Below are positions 14,396 to 22,048 of a DNA stretch of 24,313 nucleotides, one piece after another. Every line of letters starts with the position of its first letter. The first letter of the stretch is position 1. Below the pieces are notes generated by a model. The model was not told where the DNA came from. It did no database searches and worked only from the letters and a program-made list of their open reading frames with translations. The translations under genes were made by a program, and so were the position numbers. The DNA comes from JBOHBN01 sp050698355 (lineage in GTDB: Bacteria > Actinomycetota > Actinomycetes > Streptosporangiales > WHST01), in assembly GCA_050698355.1 (NCBI GenBank), contig JBOHBN010000380.1, positions 1 through 24,313 on the forward strand, in the 5' to 3' direction.

Positions 14396-15682
14396 ATGAG
14401 CACCATGGATCGTGGCCCGTCCGAAGGTGCGTCACGGCCCGAAACGCCTACCCCTGCGGGTCGCCCCAGGGGCCCGCGCGTCCTGCGCTCGTACACCGGG
14501 CTGCTCGCCGACCCGGCCGTGCACGGGTTCGTGGCGTTCGGGCTCGTCGGCCGGATGTCGATCTCGATGCTGTCGCTCGGCGTGGTGCTGCTCGTGTCCG
14601 CGCTGCGTGACAGCTACGCGCTAGCGGGCCTGGTCGCGGCTGCGCTCGTGCTCGGCGAGGCGATCGGGGCGCCGCTCGTCGGCCGGCTCGCGGACCGGTA
14701 CGGGCAGGCGCGCGTGCTGGCAGCCGACGTCCCGGTCCACAGCCTCGCGCTCGTCGCGCTGCTGCTGGCCTGCCTGCACGGCCAACCGTCCTGGCAGCTC
14801 GTGGTCGCGGCCGCGCTGGCGGGCGCAGCGTTCCCGCCGGTCGGGTCCTTCGTCCGCACCCGCTGGTCGCACCGGCTCGGCGGGACGCCGCGGCTGCACA
14901 CCGCGTACGCGTTCGAGTCGGTACTCGACGAGCTCATCTTCGTCGTCGGGCCGGTCGCCGTCACCGTGCTCGCCACCGAGGTGCATCCTGCCGCCGGGAT
15001 CCTCGCGGCGCTGGCGGCGACCATCGTGGGCGGCATCGGCTTCGCCCGGCAGCGCGGCACCGAGCCCGGGCCGCAGCCGCGGACACGGGAGGCACGGTTC
15101 GTGCTGCGCAACCCGACCGTCCTCGTCGTGACGCTCGCGACCTGCGTCACCGGCGCCGCGCTCGGCTCGATCGACGTCGCGACCGTCGCGTTCACCTCGG
15201 CGGAAGGCGCTCGCTGGGCGGCCGGCCCGGTGCTGGCTGTACTCGCCGTCGGCAGCGGGGCCGGCGGGCTCACCTTCGGCGCGGTGCACTGGCGATCCGA
15301 CCCCGCCCTGCGTTACGCGCTGCTCTCCACCGCGCTCGGCGTGCTCCTCCTGCCGCTCGCGTTCGTGTCGTCGCTCGGTTTGCTGTTCCCGCTGGGCCTG
15401 CTCAGCGGCGTGGCCATCGCGCCGGTGATCGTGGCCGGGAACACCCTCGTCGAGCTGCGCGCACCGCGCCCGGCGCTCACCGAGGCGCTCACCTGGGTGC
15501 AGACCGGGCTGCTCGGCGGTGTCGCGCTGGGCTCCTGGCTCGCCGGTCAGGCCGTCGACATCCTCGGCGGGCACCACGGCTACGTGGTGCCGTCCGCGAT
15601 GGCGCTCGCCAGCACCGGCGTGTGCTGGCTTGGCTGGCTGGTGCTGCGCCGCGCCGGTAGCCGAAGTGCGGTGGACGGGTAG
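14396..15682 (+). CDS. MFS transporter (drug-efflux-like), substrate unknown
   Basis: Encodes 428 residues if the ATG at 14396 is used; a second ATG at 14405 is an equally good start, preceded by CAGGA. After a polar, proline-rich N-terminus of about 35 residues come roughly twelve hydrophobic segments. The MFS motif A appears as GRLADRYGQAR (about 95-105) after the second helix. Paired helices rich in Gly and Ala (GVVLLVSALRDSYALAG, VRTRWSHRLGG) match the DHA1-like or unassigned actinobacterial MFS group often annotated as drug exporters. No regulator gene lies beside it. The start lies 131 bases from the divergent phosphatase operon, and the candidate PHO box is in that gap. The 3' end is followed by family-1 repeat copy 2. 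Confidence 0.85.
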   Translation: MSTMDRGPSEGASRPETPTPAGRPRGPRVLRSYTGLLADPAVHGFVAFGLVGRMSISMLSLGVVLLVSALRDSYALAGLVAAALVLGEAIGAPLVGRLADRYGQARVLAADVPVHSLALVALLLACLHGQPSWQLVVAAALAGAAFPPVGSFVRTRWSHRLGGTPRLHTAYAFESVLDELIFVVGPVAVTVLATEVHPAAGILAALAATIVGGIGFARQRGTEPGPQPRTREARFVLRNPTVLVVTLATCVTGAALGSIDVATVAFTSAEGARWAAGPVLAVLAVGSGAGGLTFGAVHWRSDPALRYALLSTALGVLLLPLAFVSSLGLLFPLGLLSGVAIAPVIVAGNTLVELRAPRPALTEALTWVQTGLLGGVALGSWLAGQAVDILGGHHGYVVPSAMALASTGVCWLGWLVLRRAGSRSAVDG

Positions 15683-15698
15683 ACCTCAAGCTCCAGAT

Positions 15699-15766
15699 CA
15701 AGATCCTTTCGGCGTGGCCGCTACGCGCAGAAACCTGCGCGCTGCGGCCGGAAGAAACAGATCTTG
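15699..15766. repeat. Palindromic dispersed repeat, family 1, copy 2
   Basis: Exactly 68 nt, bounded by CAAGATC and GATCTTG like the copy at 2884-2951. The central stem CGCGCAG (15724-15730) with CTGCGCG (15735-15741) around AAAC is fully Watson-Crick here; the T-G wobble of copy 1 is replaced by C-G. The outer GCCGC/GCGGC stem is also complete. It lies between the ends of the plus-strand MFS gene and the minus-strand ABC gene, again a convergent gap. Confidence 0.85.
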
Positions 15767-15784
15767 GGGGGCGGTGTAAGCGGC

Positions 15785-17689
15785 TCAGGCGACGGTGGCG
15801 GGCGACCCGGTGGCCTGGCCGGCGAACTGGGTGCGGTACAGCTCCGCGTACAGCCCGTCCTCAGCGAGCAGCTGGTCGTGCGTGCCGCGCTGCAGGATCC
15901 GGCCGTGCTCGACGACAAGGATGAGGTCCGCCTCCCGCACCGTCGAGAGCCGGTGCGCGATGACGAGCGAGGTACGCCCCTCCAGCGCGGTGCGCAGCGC
16001 CCGCTGCACCAGCACCTCCGACTCCGAGTCGAGGTGTGCCGTGGCCTCGTCGAGCACGACGACCGACGGTGCCTTGAGCAGCAGCCGCGCGATCGCCAGC
16101 CGCTGTTTCTCCCCGCCGGAGAGCCGGTAGCCGCGCTCCCCCACGACCGTGTCGAGCCCGTCGGGTAGCTGCCTGACCAGGTCGCCGATCTGGCCCGCGT
16201 CGAGCGCCGCCCACAGCTGCTCCTCGCCGGCGTCCGGCCGGGCGTACAACAGGTTCGCCCGCACCGTGTCGTGGAACAGGTGCGCGTCCTGGGTGACCAC
16301 GCCGACGACGTCGCGCAGGGACTCGCCGGTCACCTCGCGCACGTCGCGGTCACCGACCCGCACGGCGCCGCCGCGCACGTCGTACATCCGCGGCACGAGC
16401 TGCGAGATCGTCGTCTTGCCCGCCCCGGACGGCCCGACGAGGGCGACCAGCTGACCCGGTGCGGCGCGGAACGACACGTCATGCAGCACCTGCTGCTCCG
16501 GCCGCTGGTCGAGGGTCGCGACCGCCTCGAGCGACGCGAGCGAGACCTCCGCGGCGGTCGGGTAGCTGAAGTCCACGTGGTCGAACTCGACGGACCGTGC
16601 GGTCTGGCGGGAGAGCGCGGTCGCGTCCGGCCGGTCCTGGACGGCCGGCTGCAGGTCGAGGACCTCGAACACGCGGTCGAACGACACGAGCGCGGTCATC
16701 ACGTCGACGTTTACGTTGGAAAGGGAGGTGAGTGGCCCGTACAGACGGGTGAGGTAGCCCGTCATCGCGACGACCGTGCCGATCGTCAGGCTCCCGCGAA
16801 TCGCCTGGAAACCGCCCCAGCCGTAGACGAGAGCGGTGGCGAGCGAGGCGACGAGCATCAGCGCGGCGACGAACACGGTGCCGTACATCGTCTGGGTGAC
16901 GCCGATGTCGCGTACCCGCCCGGCGCGCCGCTGGAACACCTGGTCCTCCTCGCCGTGCCTGCCGAAGAGCTTCACCAGCATCGCCCCGGCGACGTTGAGC
17001 CGCTCGCTCATCACGGTGTTCATCTCGGCGTTCAGGTCGTACGACTCGCGCGTGATGGCTTGCAGCTTGCGGCCGAAATACCGCGCCGGCAGGAGGAAGA
17101 GCGGCAGCATGACCAGGGCGACGAGGGTGATCTTCCAGGACAGGTAGAACATCGCGCCGAGGGTGATCGCGACGGTGAGCAGGTTGCTCACCGCGTTCGA
17201 GAGGGTGCTGGTGAACGCCTGCTGCGCGCCGAGCACGTCGTTGTTCAGCCGGGAGATCAGCGCTCCGGTCTGCGTACGGGTGAAGAACGCGATCGGCATC
17301 CGTTGGATGTGCGCGAACACCTTCGTACGCATGTCGTAGATGAGGCCCTCGCCGATCCGCGCCGACATCCACCGCTGCACGACGGTGGCGAGCGCCGTCA
17401 GTACGGCGATCCCGGCCACGACGAGCGCGAGCACGACGACGAGCGACGCGTCGCCGCGCCGGATGCCGTCGTCGATGATGGATTTGAACAGCAGCGGGTT
17501 CGCCGCGCCCAGCGCGGCGTTCACGCCCAGCACCACGAGCAGGCTGATGACCAACCGCAGGTACGGGCGGGCGAAGCTAAAGATGCGCTTGATCGTCTCC
17601 CGGTCGACCCGTTGCTTGGTCACCGAGGAGTCTCTGGCGAACGAGCGCATCTGGTGCCACGGGTTGCCAGAACCACCGGGCATCGCCAT
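15785..17689 (-). CDS. ABC exporter half-transporter (fused membrane and ATPase domains)
   Basis: Encodes 634 residues, from an ATG preceded by AGGGGG. Residues about 40-340 form a six-helix type IV exporter membrane domain (GLIYDMRTKVFAHIQRMP and FFTRTQTGALISRLNND are typical coupling regions). The ATPase domain follows: Walker A GPSGAGKTT (419-427), Q-loop Gln467, signature LSGGEKQ (523-529), Walker B VVVLDE (543-548) and H-loop His579 in IAHRLS. All catalytic residues are present, so it should be an active homodimeric or heterodimeric exporter of lipids or drugs. No partner half-transporter is adjacent, which favours a homodimer. About 25 residues (PTAAEVSLASLEAVATLDQR) sit between the first ATPase strand and VLHDVSF, a lineage-typical insert. 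Upstream are the dyads at 17738-17797. Confidence 0.95.
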   Translation of the reverse strand: MAMPGGSGNPWHQMRSFARDSSVTKQRVDRETIKRIFSFARPYLRLVISLLVVLGVNAALGAANPLLFKSIIDDGIRRGDASLVVVLALVVAGIAVLTALATVVQRWMSARIGEGLIYDMRTKVFAHIQRMPIAFFTRTQTGALISRLNNDVLGAQQAFTSTLSNAVSNLLTVAITLGAMFYLSWKITLVALVMLPLFLLPARYFGRKLQAITRESYDLNAEMNTVMSERLNVAGAMLVKLFGRHGEEDQVFQRRAGRVRDIGVTQTMYGTVFVAALMLVASLATALVYGWGGFQAIRGSLTIGTVVAMTGYLTRLYGPLTSLSNVNVDVMTALVSFDRVFEVLDLQPAVQDRPDATALSRQTARSVEFDHVDFSYPTAAEVSLASLEAVATLDQRPEQQVLHDVSFRAAPGQLVALVGPSGAGKTTISQLVPRMYDVRGGAVRVGDRDVREVTGESLRDVVGVVTQDAHLFHDTVRANLLYARPDAGEEQLWAALDAGQIGDLVRQLPDGLDTVVGERGYRLSGGEKQRLAIARLLLKAPSVVVLDEATAHLDSESEVLVQRALRTALEGRTSLVIAHRLSTVREADLILVVEHGRILQRGTHDQLLAEDGLYAELYRTQFAGQATGSPATVA

Positions 17690-17737
17690 GCGGGCCCCCT
17701 GTCAATCGCTACGCGGGGGCCGCTGCCGACCGGTCAC

Positions 17738-17797
17738 CCGCCGAATGTCCGTCGGCGGCAACACCGGCGCCGGTGTGTTTCTTTCCGAACGCCGGAA
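17738..17797. promoter_or_regulatory. Three consecutive dyads between the HTH gene and the ABC exporter
   Basis: In 60 bases lie CCGCCGA(7)TCGGCGG (17738-17758), the perfect 16-base palindrome ACACCGGCGCCGGTGT (17761-17776) and TTCCG(5)CGGAA (17783-17797). On the plus strand a T-rich GTTTCTTT follows the palindrome, but no plus-strand gene ends nearby, so a plus-strand terminator makes little sense. On the minus strand the dyads fall between the stop of the HTH gene and the start of the exporter. They could be operators for the exporter promoter or attenuating hairpins. Confidence 0.45.
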
Positions 17798-17812
17798 GAT
17801 CGGGCGAGAGAC

Positions 17813-18028
17813 CTAGGTCTTCGCCTTTCGCCGGGTGGCCCCGCCCCGCCCACGAAGGGGGACGCCGGACTCGCTCAGCACCCTGTGCACGAACCCGTAC
17901 GAGCGGTTGACGTCCGCGGCAATCCGGCGGATCGACCAGCCCTCCTCCTCGTATCGTCGCCTCATTTCGGTAGCCATCTGGTCGCGGGCCTCCCCGCTGA
18001 TCCGGGAGCCCTTCCTTACCTCGGCCAC
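17813..18028 (-). CDS. Small helix-turn-helix DNA-binding protein
   Basis: Encodes 71 residues from the GTG at 18028, chosen for the GGAGG site eight bases upstream and because the family begins near xKGSRxxGEARD. The frame runs further upstream into the neighbouring gene but without conserved sequence. The helix-turn-helix is SIRRIAADVNRSYGFVHRVLSESGV (about 32-56), followed by a basic tail, RGRGGATRRKAKT. I recognise this as a widespread actinobacterial small HTH family with the invariant end SYGFVHRxLSESGVxLRGRGGATR; its cellular role is not established to my knowledge. The size, basic charge and single copy suggest a nucleoid-associated or transcription-modulating protein. It lies upstream of the ABC exporter in the same direction, separated by 123 structured bases. 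Confidence 0.85.
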   Translation of the reverse strand: MAEVRKGSRISGEARDQMATEMRRRYEEEGWSIRRIAADVNRSYGFVHRVLSESGVPLRGRGGATRRKAKT

Positions 18029-18114
18029 GTCCTTCACCTCCGCTGGGACGAAGATCACACTCTCATGATCACTCGGAAACGGGCCTTTGGCTACCGCTTC
18101 ACCGAAAACCGCGA

Positions 18115-19119
18115 TCATCCGCTTGGGCGGGTCGGTCCCTCGCCCGCGCCGGTACGGGTGATCGCCTGCGCGATCTCCTCTTGCTCCCCGTCGGACAGCC
18201 TGAGCGTCGCCGCCGGCAGCCATCCGTCCACCTGGTCGGGGCGGCGCGCGCCGACGATGGCGCCGCTCACTCCGGGCCAGGCGAGGGTCCATGCGACGGC
18301 AATCGACGGTACGGGGACGCCGCGGGCGTCCGCGACAGCGCGCACGGCCTCGGCCACGCCGAGGTTCGCGTCCAGCTGCGTGGTGAAGGCGGGGTCGCTG
18401 CGGCGCCAGTCGTCACTCTCCAGCCGCTCGACGCGCTCGCGGGAGAACTTGCCGGTGAGCAGCCCGGAGCCCATGGGGCTGTAGACGATGACCCCCGTCC
18501 CGTTCCCCGCCGACCAGTCGATCTCCTCGGCGGCCGAACGGTCGATCGCGGAGAACGGAGGCTGCAGCGACGGCACGTGCCCGACCTTCTCCGCGGTCTC
18601 GAGCTGGTCGCGGTTGTGGTTGGACAAGCCCGCCGCGCGAACCTTCCCCTGCTCCTGCAGGGAGAGCAGCATGTCCCAGTAGTCCTCGATCGGCGTGCCG
18701 TCCTCCGGTGGCCAGTGCATCTGGTACAGGTCGATGCGCTCCACGCCGAGCCGGCGCAGGGAGTCATCGACCTCACGGCGGATGCTGTCGGGCCGCCCGA
18801 CCATCTCGGGAAACTCCATCGGGTTCTCGGCGTCCCACTTGAGGCCGCACTTGGTGAACACGTACGGCCGGTCGGCCTCGGGGATCTCGCGCAGCGCGCG
18901 TCCGACGACCTCCTCGGAGCGCCCGTAACCGTACACGGCCGCGGTGTCGATCCAGTTGACGCCGCGCTCGACCGCGTAACGGATCGCGTCGATCGAGTCC
19001 TGGTCCTCCTGGCTGCCCCAGCCGACCGCCCAACCACCGCCGCCGATCGCCCAGGCACCGAAGCCGACAGGGGTGATCTCCATGCCGGTCGTCTCGAACT
19101 GGCGGGTGGGTAGTGTCAC
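18115..19119 (-). CDS. Aldo/keto reductase
   Basis: Encodes 334 residues from a GTG with GGAGG six bases upstream. Aldo/keto reductases are TIM-barrel NADPH-dependent oxidoreductases acting on aldehydes and ketones. The catalytic tetrad is complete: Asp58 and Tyr63 (WIDTAAVYGYGRSEE), Lys90 (VFTKCGLKW) and His135 (LYQMHWPPEDGTP). The phosphate-binding end GAIVGARRPDQVDGWL is also present. The N-terminal GFGAWAIGGGGWAVGWGSQEDQDS resembles the YghZ/YajO-like branch. The substrate cannot be told. It is preceded by the OsmC gene at 32 bases in the same direction, so the two are probably co-transcribed, which would suit a role in oxidative or electrophile stress. Confidence 0.94.
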   Translation of the reverse strand: MTLPTRQFETTGMEITPVGFGAWAIGGGGWAVGWGSQEDQDSIDAIRYAVERGVNWIDTAAVYGYGRSEEVVGRALREIPEADRPYVFTKCGLKWDAENPMEFPEMVGRPDSIRREVDDSLRRLGVERIDLYQMHWPPEDGTPIEDYWDMLLSLQEQGKVRAAGLSNHNRDQLETAEKVGHVPSLQPPFSAIDRSAAEEIDWSAGNGTGVIVYSPMGSGLLTGKFSRERVERLESDDWRRSDPAFTTQLDANLGVAEAVRAVADARGVPVPSIAVAWTLAWPGVSGAIVGARRPDQVDGWLPAATLRLSDGEQEEIAQAITRTGAGEGPTRPSG

Positions 19120-19151
19120 CGGTTACCTCCTCGCTCGCGTACCGCCGGACC

Positions 19152-19586
19152 TCAGTTGTCCAGCGCCGCGTCCAGCGTGATCTTGGTGCCGGCCAGCGCC
19201 TTGCTCACCGGGCAGGTCCGTTCGGCGGTCTGAGCCAGCTCGGCGAACCTGTCGGGGTCGACCCCGTCGACGCTTGCCCGCAGCGTGACGTCGATGCCGC
19301 TGATCGCGAACCCGCCGTCGTCGGGGCCGAGGGTCACCTCGGCACTGACATCGATCGAGGCGGGCTCGAGGTTCTCGGTCTCCAGGATGCCTGAGAGGTT
19401 CATCGCCAGGCACGACGAGTGCGCGGCGGCGATGAGCTCCTCGGGGCTGGTGTGCCCATCCGGGTCGCCGGAACGGGTCGGGAACGACACCTCGTAATGG
19501 CCCGCGTTCGACGAGTCCAGGGTGACGTCACCCTTCCCCTTGGAGATCCCGCCGGTCCAGTGGGTGGTGGCGTTACGGCTGGGCAT
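19152..19586 (-). CDS. OsmC-family peroxidase (organic hydroperoxide resistance-like)
   Basis: Encodes 144 residues. The ATG at 19586 was chosen for the GGAGGAGGGACC just upstream; a longer reading from 19619 adds only low-complexity MSMPGNAGGGT. The OsmC/Ohr fold is shown by the paired redox cysteines Cys59 (AAAHSSCLAMNLS) and Cys125 (ERTCPVSKAL) and by Glu50 in TSPEELIAAA, the conserved helper residue. These enzymes reduce organic hydroperoxides with a lipoyl or thiol partner. The N-terminal WTGGISKGKGDVTLDS matches the OsmC rather than the Ohr branch. It sits between the ABC-F gene (80 bases upstream) and the aldo/keto reductase gene (32 bases downstream), same strand. Confidence 0.95.
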   Translation of the reverse strand: MPSRNATTHWTGGISKGKGDVTLDSSNAGHYEVSFPTRSGDPDGHTSPEELIAAAHSSCLAMNLSGILETENLEPASIDVSAEVTLGPDDGGFAISGIDVTLRASVDGVDPDRFAELAQTAERTCPVSKALAGTKITLDAALDN

Positions 19587-19666
19587 GGTCCCTCCTCCTG
19601 CGTTTCCCGGCATGGACACGCATCTTCGATGCCTGCCCGCGAATGGTGCCGCCGAAACGCCCTCGC

Positions 19667-21265
19667 TCAGCTGAGCGCGACCAGCTCGGCGTACCCGTCG
19701 TTCCAGAGATCCTCAGAACCGTCGGGTAGCAGGAGCACCCGCTCGGGCTCCAGCGCATGCACCGCCCCCTCGTCGTGCGTGACAAGGACGATCGCGCCCG
19801 GGTAGCCGCGGATAGCGCCGAGCACCTCCTCGCGGCTCGCGGGATCGAGGTTGTTGGTGGGCTCGTCGAGCAGCAGGACGTTCGCGCCGGAAACCACGAG
19901 TCGAGCGAGCGCCAACCGCGTCTTCTCCCCACCCGACAGGGTGCCGACCGGCTGCTCGACGGTGTCGCCGGAGAACAGGAACGAACCGAGCACGCCGCGT
20001 ACGTCGGTTGTGGCCATGTCAGGCGCCGCCGACGTCATCGTCTGCAGGACGGTGTCGGCGGGATCGAGCGTCTCGTGTTCCTGGGCGTAGTACCCGAGCC
20101 GCAGCCCGTGGCCGGGTTGCACCCCACCGGTGTCGGAAGTCTCGATGCCGGACAGCAGCCGCAGCAGCGTGGTCTTGCCGGCACCGTTCAGACCCAGCAC
20201 GACGACGCGGCTGCCGCGGTCGATGGCGAGGTCGACGTCGGTGAACACCTCCAGCGACCCGTACGACTTCGACAGCGCCTGCGCCGTCAGCGGCGTCCGT
20301 CCGCAAGGCGCCGGCCGCGGCAGCCGTAACCGGCCGACCCGGTCGGCCTGCCGCTCGGGTTCCAGGTCCGCTAGCAGGCGGTGGGCACGCCGCTCCATGC
20401 TGTGCGCCGCCCGGGCCTTCGTCGCCTTGGACCGGAACCGGTCCGCCTGCTCCTGCAGCGCGGACGCCTTCCGTTCGGCCGTGGCCCGCTCCCGCTTGCG
20501 GCGCCGCTCGTCGGTCTCCCGCTGCGCGAGGTACGTGCTCCAGCCCATGTTGTACACGTCCAGAGCCGTCCGGCCGGCGTCCAGGTGCAGCACCTTGTTC
20601 ACGACGATGTCGAGCAACCCGACGTCGTGGCTGATGACCACGAGGCCGCCCCGCAGGCTCTTCAGGTAGTCGCGCAGCCAGAGGATCGAGTCGGCGTCCA
20701 GGTGGTTGGTCGGTTCGTCCAGCAGGAGGGTGTCGGCATCGCCGAACAGGATGCGAGCCAGCTCGACGCGGCGGCGCTGGCCGCCGGAGAGCGTACGCAG
20801 CGGCTGCGCGAGCACCCGCTCGGGCAGCCCGAGGCTCGCCGCGACGGTGCCGGCCTCCGCCTCGGCGGCGTAGCCGCCGCCGGCGAGGAACTCCTCCTCG
20901 AGGCGCGAGTACCGGCGCATCGCGTCGTCGCGCTCCCGGCCGTCGACCCGGGCCATGCGCTCCTCGTCGCGGCGCATGCGGTGGACCACGTCATCCAACC
21001 CGCGGGCGGAGAGGATCCTGTCCCTGGCGAGCACGTCGAGGTCGCCGGTACGCGGGTCCTGCGGCAGGTAACCGATGCTGCCGGTGCGGGTGACCGTGCC
21101 GCCGGCCGGGGTATCCTCCCCCGCGAGCACGCGGGTCAGCGTCGTCTTGCCCGCGCCGTTGCGCCCGACGAGCCCGATCCGGTCGCCCGGACCCACGCGG
21201 AACGACGCGTGCTCGAGAAGCAGGCGCGCCCCGGCGCGCAGCTCGACATCGGTGGAAACAATCAT
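19667..21265 (-). CDS. ABC-F family ATP-binding protein
   Basis: Encodes 532 residues with two ATPase domains and no membrane segments. First domain: Walker A GRNGAGKTT (34-42), signature LSGGQ (159-163), Walker B TLLLDEPTNHLD. Second domain: Walker A GLNGAGKTT (358-366), signature LSGGE, Walker B VLLLDEPTNNLD. Between them lies the charged interdomain linker (about 240-305, RETDERRRKRERATAERKAS region) typical of ABC-F proteins, which bind the ribosomal E site and act in translation control or antibiotic resistance. Housekeeping (EttA/Uup-like) versus resistance function cannot be told; the linker is of moderate length. The start has no obvious ribosome site (CTTTCCACC precedes the ATG), which together with the short ORF upstream hints at translational control. 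Confidence 0.94.
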   Translation of the reverse strand: MIVSTDVELRAGARLLLEHASFRVGPGDRIGLVGRNGAGKTTLTRVLAGEDTPAGGTVTRTGSIGYLPQDPRTGDLDVLARDRILSARGLDDVVHRMRRDEERMARVDGRERDDAMRRYSRLEEEFLAGGGYAAEAEAGTVAASLGLPERVLAQPLRTLSGGQRRRVELARILFGDADTLLLDEPTNHLDADSILWLRDYLKSLRGGLVVISHDVGLLDIVVNKVLHLDAGRTALDVYNMGWSTYLAQRETDERRRKRERATAERKASALQEQADRFRSKATKARAAHSMERRAHRLLADLEPERQADRVGRLRLPRPAPCGRTPLTAQALSKSYGSLEVFTDVDLAIDRGSRVVVLGLNGAGKTTLLRLLSGIETSDTGGVQPGHGLRLGYYAQEHETLDPADTVLQTMTSAAPDMATTDVRGVLGSFLFSGDTVEQPVGTLSGGEKTRLALARLVVSGANVLLLDEPTNNLDPASREEVLGAIRGYPGAIVLVTHDEGAVHALEPERVLLLPDGSEDLWNDGYAELVALS

Positions 21266-21325
21266 GGTGGAAAGAGGCTCTCGTGGTCGAGGGACGGCTC
21301 AGCGCGAGTACGTTGCTGGAGCGCG

Positions 21326-21358
21326 CTAACCGGCCACGATGCACTGCATGTCAGCCAT
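21326..21358 (-). promoter_or_regulatory. Possible leader peptide ORF upstream of the ABC-F gene
   Basis: The 102 bases before the ABC-F start contain a tiny frame, MADMQCIVAG then TAG (or the last seven residues from the inner ATG at 21349), with an AGGATGG-like ribosome site for the inner ATG. AGCGCG right after it can pair with CGCGCT about 15 bases on. Leader ORFs with hairpins control several ABC-F resistance genes. At ten codons this could be chance. Confidence 0.25.
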
Positions 21359-21367
21359 CCTAACGCA

Positions 21368-22039
21368 TCAGGCCCGGTGGAACTCCGCCCGCCAGCGGCG
21401 CACGGTGGGCGTCGTCGCGTCCTGGATGTCCTCGATCAGCACGGGGCTGAGGCCACCGGCCGAGAACGCCTCGACCTCGGTGCGCACCAGCGGCCACGGC
21501 GGCCCGTCCTCCCGTTCCGCACCCTCGACGCCGACCGCCCCGATGACGATCAGCGTGCCGCCGGGCGCGACCATCTCCGCGACGTTGGTCGTCGCGCGGT
21601 GCCGGTACGCCTCGGGAAGCGACTGGACGGTGTAGCTCTCGACGACGAGGTCGAACGAGCGCCGCCACACCGGTGGCGGGTCCAGCAGGTCTCCCGTGCG
21701 GTACCGCACCGATGAGCCGGGGAACCGCCGCCGCACAGCCTCGACCGCGGTCTCAGCGACGTCGAAGGCGACCGTGTCGAAGCCCAGGCTGCTGACGAAC
21801 TCCGCGTCGTGGCCCGGCCCGAAGCCCACCACCAGCGCAGGCCGTCCCGCACCGGAGAGCCCCCGTGCCGCCGCCCATTCCACCAGCAACGGGTGGGCCT
21901 GCCCACGGTCCCAGGGGACGACGGCGTCCCCGCGCTCGGCCGCGCCGTACAGCCGGTCGAACCACCCGGTCGGGTCGCCGACGTCCAGGGACGCTGCAGC
22001 CAGGCGACGCGCCTCCTCGTCCGGATCCGCGTGGGTCAT
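21368..22039 (-). CDS. Class I SAM-dependent methyltransferase, thiopurine methyltransferase-like
   Basis: Encodes 223 residues. The SAM site is motif I, VVGFGPGHD (about 70-78), followed by FDTVAFDVAETAVEA for motif II and FDLVVESYTVQSLPE (motif IV region). The N-terminal PWDRGQAHPLLVEW and the layout around motif I resemble the TPMT/TehB-like branch, whose members methylate thiols, selenium or tellurium compounds and halides. The canonical glycine pattern here (GFGPGH) differs from the common GCGxGxD in using Phe for Cys. The start lies nine bases after the stop of the second methyltransferase gene, so they form one transcript. The substrate is unknown. Confidence 0.88.
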   Translation of the reverse strand: MTHADPDEEARRLAAASLDVGDPTGWFDRLYGAAERGDAVVPWDRGQAHPLLVEWAAARGLSGAGRPALVVGFGPGHDAEFVSSLGFDTVAFDVAETAVEAVRRRFPGSSVRYRTGDLLDPPPVWRRSFDLVVESYTVQSLPEAYRHRATTNVAEMVAPGGTLIVIGAVGVEGAEREDGPPWPLVRTEVEAFSAGGLSPVLIEDIQDATTPTVRRWRAEFHRA

Positions 22040-22048
22040 GGCATGCCA

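Noticed and set aside
12246..14399. A frame of more than 700 codons on the plus strand, antisense to the 713-residue phosphodiesterase.
   Set aside because: Same effect of GC-rich third positions. The translation (Val, Arg and Gly runs) has no motif, and the opposite strand encodes a signal peptide and metal site.
17791..17803. GCCGGAAGATCGG resembles the 3' end of the family-1 repeat.
   Set aside because: Only about ten bases match and the rest of the 68-nt element is missing; counted as chance similarity.
16271..18484. A frame of more than 700 codons on the plus strand running across the ABC exporter, HTH and aldo/keto reductase genes.
   Set aside because: It crosses three well-supported genes in antisense and the intergenic region, with low-complexity His/Arg/Asp content.
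19664..19677. Perfect 14-base palindrome CGCTCAGCTGAGCG over the ABC-F stop codon, considered as a terminator.
   Set aside because: The possible stem is short with almost no loop and no T-rich run follows; transcription into the OsmC gene is likely.
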